Shown here in pieces: positions 7,965-15,435 of a stretch of DNA of 15,664 nucleotides. Every line of letters starts with the position of its first letter. Position 1 is the stretch's first letter. Under the pieces are notes generated by a model, which saw only the letters and a program-made list of their open reading frames with translations, had not been told where the DNA came from and made no database searches. This DNA comes from CAZPZZ01 sp964591245 (GTDB lineage: Bacteria > Acidobacteriota > Vicinamibacteria > Vicinamibacterales > UBA8438), in NCBI GenBank assembly GCA_964591245.1, contig CAZPZZ010000098.1, positions 1 to 15,664 of the forward strand, written 5' to 3'. The position numbers and the translations under genes were made by a program.

Positions 7965-8993
7965 TCATCCCTGTGGCGCGAGTGGCTCTCGGCTCCAGTC
8001 TTGCACAGCCCGCGGGATTTCCTTGAGATTCTCGATCGACGTCTGCAACGGAATGGCGCATTCCGGGCCAACGAGCGGAACCCCGGCGGTCAAATTCGCG
8101 TACACCTCCGCTCGGACAGCCTCGGGCCCCTTTGCGAAGAGCGTCTCCGGATTATTGATGTTTCCGACCAGCGCAATGCGATCCTTCACAATGGCCATGG
8201 CTTCTGCAGGCGAATTCTTGGAGTCGTAATGAAACGCCGCCAGACCCGTCTGGGCAATGTAATCCATCCGATCAAGCGTGCGGCCGCAGATGTGTAAAAT
8301 CAGGGGCACGGGCAGGCGTTCGACCATCTCGGTGTGCAGTTCACTGAGAAAGCGCGCGTAATACTCGCCGCTGACGAGATCGCCAGTCGCGTGATCGGGT
8401 AGCGTCAACGCATCGGCCCCAGCCTCAATCTGGGCCATCCCAAAATCAACCGTCGCTTGCTTCATGCGATCGAGGCAACGCTTCGTCTTCTCCGGATCAT
8501 CCAAGGACATGAGCAAGAAGGGTTCGACGCCGAAACAGTGATACCCCAAAGTCCAGGGCCCCATCGTCTTTCCGATGATCGCGACCTCATCCCCATATTC
8601 CTTCTTGAGTAGGGCAATGGCGTCAACCACGCACTTCGTATCCTGGTGGGTAAGAAAGTCCGCAGGAATCACGACATCCTCCGGCTCGGCCCAGATGGGC
8701 TCGCGCATGCGCACGGTCGGCCAGTTGTCTTTCTGCTCCCACTGCATCTTGCAGCCCAGAGCTGACGACTCCTGAATGATCGAGAACACGGGCATGATGG
8801 AATCGAACCCTAACTCTGTATATCCCGTCGCAGCCAACCGGGCCATGAGCTCTGGCTCGCGATTCGCCTCGGGAAAGTACGCATCCACCAAATCCATCAA
8901 CTCGACGGTCGCCACCGACGTCGGGTTACACACCGGCGTACGATCCACCGGGTCACCACGCAGCGCCGCCAGGACCCGTTCTCGTCCGGTCAT
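7965..8993 (-). CDS. UroD/MtaA-family zinc methyltransferase (corrinoid-linked)
   Basis: Methyltransferase of 342 residues in the uroporphyrinogen-decarboxylase-like family that includes MtaA, MtbA, MtsA and CmuA. It starts MTGRERVLAALRG, the family's usual N-terminus. The zinc site is H234-x-C236 (LHICG) plus C312 (GPECAIP), the HxC...C pattern of MtaA-type enzymes rather than the arginine-rich active site of true UroD. It probably moves a methyl group between a methylated substrate and the adjacent corrinoid protein. In methanogens MtsA uses dimethyl sulfide, which fits the nearby DmsABC-like genes, but the substrate cannot be read from the sequence. The start at 8993 is preceded by a G-rich Shine-Dalgarno-like GGGGGCG. 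It follows the 211-residue unknown protein by 13 bp. Confidence 0.92.
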   Translation of the reverse strand: MTGRERVLAALRGDPVDRTPVCNPTSVATVELMDLVDAYFPEANREPELMARLAATGYTELGFDSIMPVFSIIQESSALGCKMQWEQKDNWPTVRMREPIWAEPEDVVIPADFLTHQDTKCVVDAIALLKKEYGDEVAIIGKTMGPWTLGYHCFGVEPFLLMSLDDPEKTKRCLDRMKQATVDFGMAQIEAGADALTLPDHATGDLVSGEYYARFLSELHTEMVERLPVPLILHICGRTLDRMDYIAQTGLAAFHYDSKNSPAEAMAIVKDRIALVGNINNPETLFAKGPEAVRAEVYANLTAGVPLVGPECAIPLQTSIENLKEIPRAVQDWSREPLAPQG

Positions 8994-9006
8994 TGTCGCG
9001 CCCCCA

Positions 9007-9642
9007 CTACGGTTGTTGCGCGCTCGGCGCAAGGAGCTGCCCACGCGACGCGGACAGCTGCTGTTCACGATCGGCGCCTCTCACATTGAGAGCGCGCCCG
9101 AGCAACAGACCAACAAGCTCATCATGTGATTGCCCACACGAAAACGCCATACGTCCCCTATCGAGATCGGTGGCAACCATCTCACCCAGCTTGAGCAGAC
9201 CCGCCGCGACAGCGCGTCGCCGCAGGACCAATTTCTCACCCTCGCCATCACCAGTAAGCACGTAACCACCAGCACCAAGGCTGGAGAGAACGAGGTCGCC
9301 GTTCGATTTCTTGTCGAAGATTTTTAGCGGCTTCGGCTCGGCCGTATCCTCTGGGCCAATCTTGCACGCCTCCAGAAACAACCGGCGGCAAGCACGCTCA
9401 TGCGCCCCGCCGCAGGAAAAATAGACCCCCCGCACATCCGCCGCAACGCCGCCCAGTTCCCTCATACGTTGCACCACGGTCGAGACGCGCTGCGCTGCGC
9501 CCTCCCGTTGATTGTAGGTGTGCACGAGAAATACCGGTTGGCCACCAGAGTCGTGGCGGTAAAGAGCAATTGAGATGTCCTCGAAATGTGGATCCATCGA
9601 GACCAGCTCGACCCGACGTCCGAGCTCACGCGTAAGCCCCAT
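9007..9642 (-). CDS. Unrecognised 211-aa protein with duplicated FSCGxxH motif; first gene of the series
   Basis: I do not recognise this protein. It is soluble, with no signal peptide or membrane segment. Two copies of the same short pattern occur 92 residues apart: FSCGGAHE at 75-82 followed by LFLEA, and FSCGQSHD at 167-174 followed by LLLGRA. This suggests two homologous halves, each offering a Cys and a His four residues later, perhaps for metal or thiol chemistry. The frame is open throughout and ends 13 bp before the methyltransferase gene, so it belongs to the same series. The start is uncertain: the ATG at 9642 has no ribosome binding site, and an ATG at 9597 (MDPHFEDI) could be the true start. 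The last 25 residues are low complexity. Confidence 0.75.
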   Translation of the reverse strand: MGLTRELGRRVELVSMDPHFEDISIALYRHDSGGQPVFLVHTYNQREGAAQRVSTVVQRMRELGGVAADVRGVYFSCGGAHERACRRLFLEACKIGPEDTAEPKPLKIFDKKSNGDLVLSSLGAGGYVLTGDGEGEKLVLRRRAVAAGLLKLGEMVATDLDRGRMAFSCGQSHDELVGLLLGRALNVRGADREQQLSASRGQLLAPSAQQP

Positions 9643-9788
9643 AGCGGCATCAAGTGTACCGTGTCAGGCCACCGTCGCAACAGATATGACCGAGAACATC
9701 ACGGCCAACATCCACGTAACACTCACACACAAACACTCGCGAGAAGCAACGCTATAATCGCAATATCCTCTGACGCACAGGCCCGCAG
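9643..9788. promoter_or_regulatory. Divergent intergenic control region
   Basis: A 146-bp region between the leftward corrinoid/molybdoenzyme genes and the rightward quinoprotein genes. It is the only place where the leftward series can start within the window. On the plus strand it holds a perfect TATAAT (9753-9758). On the minus strand there is a poor -35/-10 pair (TTGCGA, 16 bp, TACACT with the -10 at 9653-9658), which would leave almost no leader. AACACTC occurs twice as a direct repeat (9718-9724 and 9732-9738). I looked for a B12-box or other cobalamin riboswitch feature and saw none. Confidence 0.5.
9753..9758 (+). promoter_or_regulatory. Candidate -10 element for the quinoprotein gene at 9789
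   Basis: Perfect TATAAT 30 bases before the start codon, placing transcription start near 9765 and giving a short leader. There is no good -35 at the 17-bp position (CAAACA), so an activator or a different sigma factor may be involved. Confidence 0.45.
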
Positions 9789-11732
9789 ATGCCATCGAGA
9801 AGAGTTCCAATTACCGTAACGGCCCTCGTCATCTCGCTGAGTGCTCTACCGGCCCGGACGCCGGCGCAAACCAGCGACGACAGCATCGAGTGGCGCTACG
9901 TGGGCGCCGATCAGGCCAATACCCGGCACTCGTCAGCAGACCAGATCACACCGGACAACGTTGCCGAACTCGAACCGGTGTGGACCTGGCGACCCGAGGA
10001 CCGGAGACGCCCAGAATACGGAACCGTGCCAGGCAGTTTCACCAGCACGCCGATCATGATTGATGGCACCATCTATGTCAGCACCAACTACAACCGCGTG
10101 GCCGCGCTTGACGCCGAGACCGGCGCGGTTCGCTGGGTCTTCGATCCCCGGGCCTACGAGGACGGGATGCCAGCGCTTGGCGGCGGCTTCAGGCACCGCG
10201 GTGTCGCCACCTGGCAGGACGGGGATGAACTCCGCATTTTCCTGGCGAGTCGGTACCGTCTCTTCTGCCTCGATGCCGCGTCCGGCAATATCGTCGAATC
10301 CTTCGGGGACGCGGGTATTGTGGACCTCAGCCAGGACCTCCTTTGGCCAATTAACCGAAGTCACTTCGAATTTAATGCGGCCCCCGTCGTGTACAAGGAC
10401 CTTGTCATTGTAGGAAGCGCAGTCGGCGATCGGGTGATCTACCGCAGGACTCCTCCCGGCGACGTCCGGGCGTATGACGCGCGAACCGGTGCGCTTGTCT
10501 GGAGCTTCCATACGATTCCCCAGGAAGGCGAATTCGGGAGCCAGTCATGGGAGAACGAAGCCTGGAGACACACGGGCGCCACGAACGTCTGGGCCGGCGT
10601 GACTGTCGACGAGGCGCAGGAACTGGTGTTTCTACCGGTCGGGAACCCGACCAATGTCTACTACGGCGGCCAGCGACTCGGGGATAACCTCTTCGCGGAA
10701 AGTCTCGTCGCACTCAACGCGAATACCGGCGAGCGCACCTGGCATTTTCAGATCGTCCATCACGGTCTCTGGGATTACGACCTTCCTACTCAGCCAATGC
10801 TCATGTCCTTGCAGGTCGAAGGCAGGTCGATAGACGCGGTCACACAACTTACGAAGCAAGGGTTGGTCTTCGTCTTCGACCGTCGCACTGGCGAACCGGT
10901 TTGGCCGATTGAAGAACGCCCCGTCCCACAGAGCCAGGTACCCGGCGAACGCACCTCGCCGACACAGCCTTTCCCGACACGCCCCCCGGCGCTCCTCGCG
11001 TCCACAGGCATGTCTCTTGATGATGCCTTTGATCTGACCCCGACCCTTCAAGCGACTGCCCGGGAAACCATGCAGCAGTTCCGTCTCGGCCCGCTCTATA
11101 CTCCGCCCAGCCTGGACGGAACTCTTGTGCGGCCTGGCGGCGCCGGGGCAGCCAATTGGGGTGGTGGCGCCTACGACCCGGACACCGGGGTTCTCTATGT
11201 CAAGGTCTCGAACCTTGCCGCCGTGATGCAACTTGAACCATTCGCCCCAGAGACAACCCAGAATCCATTCGCAGACACGACGGACCCGGACTACGTTGCA
11301 TACGACACGAGATCGGGCACACGGCCAACCTTCGAAGGCAGCCTCCCACTCAATGGACCGCCCTATGCCTATCTCGTGGCGGTCGACATGAACATGGGAG
11401 AGATTGCCTGGCGCGTTCCCTTTGGCCGCGGTAGCGACCGCATCCGAAATCACCCGGCGTTGGCGAACGTAGAGTTACCCGAGCGACTAGGAACCCCGGG
11501 CGCACCTGGCGCAATCGTGACCAGCGGCGGCTTGGTCTTCGCCGGCGGCGGGGACGACGCACTCTACGCCTTCAACAAGGAAACCGGACTGGAACTCTGG
11601 GCAGGTTCCTTGACCGAGCGCTCAACGGCAACTCCAATGACATACCAAACCGCAGACGGGCGCCAATTCGTCTTGATCGCCACCGGTGCCGGGACGAATC
11701 AAGAACTCGTCGCATTTGCGCTCCCTGACTAA
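9789..11732 (+). CDS. Periplasmic PQQ-dependent dehydrogenase, soluble mGDH (quinoprotein glucose dehydrogenase)-like
   Basis: Quinoprotein of 647 residues with an eight-bladed propeller pattern. It has a Sec leader (residues 1 to about 26, SRR followed by a hydrophobic core) and no N-terminal five-helix membrane domain as in E. coli Gcd. Tryptophan-docking-type repeats such as ALDAETGAVRW and ALNANTGERTW recur. The active-site segment is HHGLWDYDLPTQP, with candidate catalytic Asp329 (codons 10770-10781 cover WDYD), and metal-ligand Asn286 lies in PVGNPT. KQGLVFVFDRRTGEPVWPIEERPVP near 356-380 is the segment most typical of the glucose-dehydrogenase branch. No CxxCH haem motif is present, so a separate acceptor is needed. 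The substrate is probably a sugar or alcohol but is not certain. The ribosome binding site is weak. It is followed 13 bp later by a second quinoprotein, so the two are likely co-transcribed. Confidence 0.9.
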   Translation: MPSRRVPITVTALVISLSALPARTPAQTSDDSIEWRYVGADQANTRHSSADQITPDNVAELEPVWTWRPEDRRRPEYGTVPGSFTSTPIMIDGTIYVSTNYNRVAALDAETGAVRWVFDPRAYEDGMPALGGGFRHRGVATWQDGDELRIFLASRYRLFCLDAASGNIVESFGDAGIVDLSQDLLWPINRSHFEFNAAPVVYKDLVIVGSAVGDRVIYRRTPPGDVRAYDARTGALVWSFHTIPQEGEFGSQSWENEAWRHTGATNVWAGVTVDEAQELVFLPVGNPTNVYYGGQRLGDNLFAESLVALNANTGERTWHFQIVHHGLWDYDLPTQPMLMSLQVEGRSIDAVTQLTKQGLVFVFDRRTGEPVWPIEERPVPQSQVPGERTSPTQPFPTRPPALLASTGMSLDDAFDLTPTLQATARETMQQFRLGPLYTPPSLDGTLVRPGGAGAANWGGGAYDPDTGVLYVKVSNLAAVMQLEPFAPETTQNPFADTTDPDYVAYDTRSGTRPTFEGSLPLNGPPYAYLVAVDMNMGEIAWRVPFGRGSDRIRNHPALANVELPERLGTPGAPGAIVTSGGLVFAGGGDDALYAFNKETGLELWAGSLTERSTATPMTYQTADGRQFVLIATGAGTNQELVAFALPD

Positions 11733-11745
11733 TGAGGTGCTCCTG

Positions 11746-13518
11746 ATGCCAGACCGGTCTTCACTTCGCCTTACCGTGTTCGCCGTCACGGGCTTCATCG
11801 CCTTGTCCGCATCCCAGAGCATGGGACAACCGAACCGGACCTCAAACTTCGTCCCCGTCTCCGACGCAATGCTCCAGAACCCCGCACCTGAGGATTGGTT
11901 AATGTGGCGCCGGACCCTCGACGGTTGGGGCTACAGCCCGCTCGACCAGATCACGCGCGACAACGTCGGCGAACTCCGCATGACGTGGACCCGCGCGATG
12001 CACTCGGGCAACCAGGAAGGCACGCCTCTTGCGTATCGTGGCGTGCTCTACATGCCTAATCCAGGCGACATCATCCAGGCGATCGATGCCAGCACCGGCG
12101 ATCTCATCTGGGAGCATCGCCGAGACCTGCCAGAAGATCTCGCCGAGTTCATGGGCGGCCTGGTTACAACCAAGCGCACGATCGCACTCCATGGAGATCT
12201 GATCTTGGACACGACGGGCGATGATTACCTGCAAGCGCTCGACGCCACGACAGGAGAACTCGTATGGGAAACACTCGTCGTTGACTACCAAGTGAATCCA
12301 GCCCTGCAGACCGCGGGCCCCATTGTCGCCGACGGCCGTGTCATCTCGGGCCGAAGCTGCCGCGGACGGGCCACACCCGACGCCTGTGTGATCACCGCCC
12401 ATGACGCCACGACCGGCGAGGAACTGTGGCGCCGACGCACTATCCCGGGTCCAGGAGAGCCGGGGGATGAAAGCTGGGGAGGCGTTCCCTTCGAGGACCG
12501 AAAACACGTCGGGACCTGGATGGTGCCGAGCTACGATCCCTCGCTACAACTCATCTATATCGGAACGTCAGTCACCTCACCCGCCCCGAAATTCATGCTC
12601 GGCGGCGCCGAATACCAACACCTGTATCACAACTCGACGCTAGCTCTTGACGTGGAGACGGGGGAGATTCGCTGGTACTACCAACACCTGAACGATCATT
12701 GGGACCTCGACCATCCCTATGAACGTCTCTTAGTCGACACGACCGTATCTCCAGACCCCTCGACCGTGACCTGGATCAATCCTCGACTGCAACCCGGAGC
12801 ACGGCGTAACGTCGTCACCGGGATCCCGGGAAAGACGGGAGTGGTCTACACGCTCGACCGTGAGACCGGCGAGTTCCTCTGGGCCACTCCGACCGTCGCA
12901 CAGAATGTCATCAATCATATCGATGGCGCCACGGGCCAAGTCACTGAGAACGCCGAGGTCGTCTTCTCAGCGCTGGGACAAGAAATGCTCGCGTGCCCGA
13001 GTTGGGCTGGCGGAAAAGACTGGGAAGCCGGTGCGTATAGCCCATTGACTGGGGTCATGTACTACCCCCTCCGCAACGCATGCCAGCGACTACTCTCTAC
13101 AACTGACGGCGGCAACACGACCTATGCACTCGCAGCCCGTCACATCCTCACACCCGGCACTGATCAACTGGGAACAATCCGTGCGATTTCAGTGGAGACC
13201 GGACAGACGCGGTGGCTCTACGAACAACGTGCCGCCACCATGTCCCTGGTCGCCACTGGCGGTGGCCTTCTCTTTGGTGGGGATACGAACGGACGCTTTC
13301 GTGCCTTTGACCAGGACACCGGAGAGGTGCTCTGGGAGGTCAATCTGGGCTCGCCGGTGACGGGTTATCCCATCACCTTTGCCGTAAACGGCCAGCAATT
13401 CGTAGCCGTGAGCACCGGCACAGCCGCCAATGCGTCTATCAATCTCAGGATGACACCTGAACTACGGCCCAGCCAGGCAAATAACCTTTTCGTCTTCGGG
13501 CTTCCGGCCTCCAGTTGA
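11746..13518 (+). CDS. PQQ-type alcohol-dehydrogenase-like quinoprotein (paralog A)
   Basis: Secreted beta-propeller protein of 590 residues. It has a Sec leader (1 to about 27, ending SQSMGQ) and then an N-terminal block PEDWLMWRRTLDGWGYSPLD (48-67) shared with its two neighbours. Propeller repeats such as AIDASTGDLIW, ALDATTGELVW and AHDATTGEELW are clear. Asp320 in DHWDLD is the probable catalytic base, with Asp322 two residues on. The Asn of the usual GTGNP metal-binding segment appears replaced (GTSVTSPAP, Val276), and no adjacent-cysteine pair typical of MxaF is seen; Cys205 and Cys214 could pair instead. The ATG at 11746 has GAGGTG six bases upstream; an ATG at 11686 would overlap the previous gene. 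There is no haem c domain. Family membership is firm; substrate, metal and even PQQ use are unproven. Confidence 0.88.
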   Translation: MPDRSSLRLTVFAVTGFIALSASQSMGQPNRTSNFVPVSDAMLQNPAPEDWLMWRRTLDGWGYSPLDQITRDNVGELRMTWTRAMHSGNQEGTPLAYRGVLYMPNPGDIIQAIDASTGDLIWEHRRDLPEDLAEFMGGLVTTKRTIALHGDLILDTTGDDYLQALDATTGELVWETLVVDYQVNPALQTAGPIVADGRVISGRSCRGRATPDACVITAHDATTGEELWRRRTIPGPGEPGDESWGGVPFEDRKHVGTWMVPSYDPSLQLIYIGTSVTSPAPKFMLGGAEYQHLYHNSTLALDVETGEIRWYYQHLNDHWDLDHPYERLLVDTTVSPDPSTVTWINPRLQPGARRNVVTGIPGKTGVVYTLDRETGEFLWATPTVAQNVINHIDGATGQVTENAEVVFSALGQEMLACPSWAGGKDWEAGAYSPLTGVMYYPLRNACQRLLSTTDGGNTTYALAARHILTPGTDQLGTIRAISVETGQTRWLYEQRAATMSLVATGGGLLFGGDTNGRFRAFDQDTGEVLWEVNLGSPVTGYPITFAVNGQQFVAVSTGTAANASINLRMTPELRPSQANNLFVFGLPASS

Positions 13519-13566
13519 ACCACGACGCACGCCTACACGCTGCCGTCACGTCTGGGCATGCACCCG
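13519..13566. other. Convergent intergenic gap
   Basis: Only 48 bp separate the two convergent quinoprotein genes. I see no strong GC hairpin followed by a T run on either strand, so the terminators are either weak, inside the coding ends or Rho-dependent. Confidence 0.4.
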
Positions 13567-15282
13567 TCATTCCGGCAACGTAAAGACGACGATCGCATGC
13601 CCTCCCACGGCAGGGCGGTGCTTCTCCGGCGTCAATTGCCCTGAAATACCGCTCCACAGGGATGGATCGGTCCCGACCGGAACGGCGAGATACTGTTGAC
13701 CATCGACCGCATAGGTGATCGGAAAACCAGAGACAGAACTCGACATTCGCGTTTGGAACAGGATCTCCCCCGATCGTGCATCATGGATATACAGGAACCG
13801 GTCCCAGTCCCCCGCAACCACTAACCCTCCGCCTGTTGTCAGCACAGCACTATCAATGGCCGTGCGGGTCTGATGCCGCCACCGGACGACACCGTCTACT
13901 CCGATCGCTACCAGTTCTCCGACACCATCCGGCCGATCCGGATGAAGCATATGTGTCCGACGCGAGAGCCCCACGCCGCCACCACCCTCAACAAGCTCTG
14001 GACCTGCACCGAACGTCGTTCGCTCGCAACTCACGAGTAACGGCACGTAAAACACCTCGGTCTCCGGGTGATAGGCCATCGCCCTCCAACTCTTAAAACC
14101 GGCGACACTCGGACAAAACGTGAGTTCGACCCCTTCGCTCGGGATCATTCCAGGCCGATAGGTAATCGCGCCGGTCTCTCCAGTCACGTCGAGAATCGTC
14201 TGATAACCCAGATCATGTGCCGCTCGGAATTGCCCGGTCACGCGGTCAAGTTCCCAGAGAATACCCAGCTTCCCCATCTTGAACAGTGACCGTTTGCCTC
14301 CATAGTCCACGAGCAAATTCTCGAACGTTTCATCCATGTCATGAGTCTCTCCGGGCAGCAACTGGTTGTACCAGACGATCTCACCACTGCTCGGATCAAG
14401 CGCCAGTACGCTGTTGGTATACAGAGCATCACCCGAATGTCCTCGCTGAAACCGAGCCCATGGCTTCGCCTGAGCTGTCGCCCAGTAGATCAGATTCGTC
14501 GCCGGATCGAAACTCCCCGCCGTCCAGCTATCCCCGCCAATGCGAAACATCAATGGCGTATCCCCCCAGGTGTCTCCACCCGGCTCGCCGGGACGGGCCA
14601 CGGTCGATGTACGCCATACGGCTTCACCCGTCTGTGCATTGTGTGCCGAGATAAAGCAGGGCAACTCCTTTGCCTCGTGATAGCGATCGCAGCCATTCGT
14701 ACTCGCCACGATCTTCCCCCCAACCACGATGGGCCCGGCCGAGTAACGAAACCCTTGTCGATAGTCCGCACCGGCCACCTGCCACACCGGTTCGCCGGTC
14801 CGTGCGTCCAAGGCAACCAAATACGCATCGATTGTCGTCAGGTAGAGCTTGTCGTCATAGATCGCAAGATTCCGGCTGGTCACGATACCCCCGAGGTCAT
14901 CAGTGGCATGCTCGTGTCGGTACTGCCAGAGCAACTCACCAGTCGCGGCATCGAGCGCCTCCACAACGCCAAATGGACTCGCGACGTACATCACCCCGTC
15001 ATAAACAAGCGGATTCGGCTCCGGCCGTCCTTCGGAGCTGATCGCCCACGACCAGGCCAACTGCAATCGCTCGACGTTCTCCGTGGTGATCTGGTCCAGC
15101 GGGCTGTAACCCCAACCATCGAGCGTTCGGCGCCAATTGATCCAATCGTCGGGATCCGGATCGAGCAAGACTGAATCCGTCACCGGCACAAATTCTGGCG
15201 CTTGCCCACGCGCGACAGAAGATCCGGTCACGACGGTCAGTCCAACCAATGCCCACACTGTCAACCACTGAACCGGTTGCAT
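13567..15282 (-). CDS. PQQ-type alcohol-dehydrogenase-like quinoprotein (paralog B)
   Basis: Secreted propeller protein of 571 residues, a paralog of the gene at 11746. It has a Sec leader (1 to about 27, ending SSVARG-Q), then FVPVTDSVLLDPDPDDW and the shared WRRTLDGWGYSPLDQITT block (50-67). Repeats ALDAATGELLW, ALDARTGEPVW and AHNAQTGEAVW mark the blades. The probable catalytic Asp315 lies in THDMDETFE, so the Trp normally before it is His314; Asp317 follows at +2. The metal-binding Asn segment is replaced by ATAQAKPW (Gln271). Cys198 and Cys209 match the cysteine pair of paralog A. The ATG at 15282 has TAGGAG eight bases upstream; an ATG at 15345 would add 21 residues in front of the signal peptide. 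It lacks haem c motifs. It is transcribed divergently from the paralog at 15436. Confidence 0.88.
   Translation of the reverse strand: MQPVQWLTVWALVGLTVVTGSSVARGQAPEFVPVTDSVLLDPDPDDWINWRRTLDGWGYSPLDQITTENVERLQLAWSWAISSEGRPEPNPLVYDGVMYVASPFGVVEALDAATGELLWQYRHEHATDDLGGIVTSRNLAIYDDKLYLTTIDAYLVALDARTGEPVWQVAGADYRQGFRYSAGPIVVGGKIVASTNGCDRYHEAKELPCFISAHNAQTGEAVWRTSTVARPGEPGGDTWGDTPLMFRIGGDSWTAGSFDPATNLIYWATAQAKPWARFQRGHSGDALYTNSVLALDPSSGEIVWYNQLLPGETHDMDETFENLLVDYGGKRSLFKMGKLGILWELDRVTGQFRAAHDLGYQTILDVTGETGAITYRPGMIPSEGVELTFCPSVAGFKSWRAMAYHPETEVFYVPLLVSCERTTFGAGPELVEGGGGVGLSRRTHMLHPDRPDGVGELVAIGVDGVVRWRHQTRTAIDSAVLTTGGGLVVAGDWDRFLYIHDARSGEILFQTRMSSSVSGFPITYAVDGQQYLAVPVGTDPSLWSGISGQLTPEKHRPAVGGHAIVVFTLPE
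15081..15135 (-). repeat. 55-bp inverted repeat, copy in paralog B
   Basis: Read on the minus strand this is identical base for base to 15610-15664. It encodes WRRTLDGWGYSPLDQITT in paralog B. The intervening 474 bp (15136-15609) contains both start codons and both signal peptides. The equivalent stretch in paralog A, near 11904-11958, encodes nearly the same residues but differs at several synonymous positions. Confidence 0.93.
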
Positions 15283-15435
15283 CGTCTCGTCTCCTACGCT
15301 TTGACGTATCTCGAACGACATGCGGCGACGAACGTGCTCCTGCACGCCCCGCCCCCGTGGAACCCTCGCTGAACAGACTGATTATTCGCTCATATAATCA
15401 TCTATCACTGACTCGATCCGTGAAGAAATCACACT
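15283..15435. promoter_or_regulatory. Divergent intergenic region between quinoprotein paralogs B and C
   Basis: 153 bp separate the two divergent starts. It contains the plus-strand candidate promoter at 15370-15398, the TAGGAG ribosome binding site of paralog B near 15291-15296, and an AT-rich segment (about 15379-15408) in an otherwise GC-rich window. A convincing minus-strand promoter is not evident, though the AT-rich segment could serve both directions. Confidence 0.5.
15370..15398 (+). promoter_or_regulatory. Candidate sigma-70-like promoter for paralog C
   Basis: TGAACA (15370-15375, four of six matches to TTGACA), a 17-bp spacer and a perfect TATAAT (15393-15398). The start codon is 37 bases downstream of the -10. 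Confidence 0.55.

Noticed and set aside
7943..8071. N-terminal extension of the corrinoid protein from an ATG at 8071.
   Set aside because: The 43 extra residues are Arg-rich and overlap the UroD-like gene. The ATG at 7942 fits the family's N-terminus.
9643..9788. Cobalamin riboswitch ahead of the corrinoid genes.
   Set aside because: I looked for a B12-box and the usual long structured leader. The region is only 146 bp and shared by two divergent genes, and I saw no match.
13541..13577. Nested short inverted repeats (TGCCG/CGGCA around GGG/CCC) as a bidirectional terminator.
   Set aside because: The stems are 3-5 bp with large loops and no T run, so this is not convincing as a terminator.
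15333..15346. Small hairpin CGTGC-TCCT-GCACG in the leader of paralog B.
   Set aside because: A 5-bp stem in GC-rich DNA about 50 bases before the start, with no sign of overlap with the ribosome binding site and no T run; probably chance.
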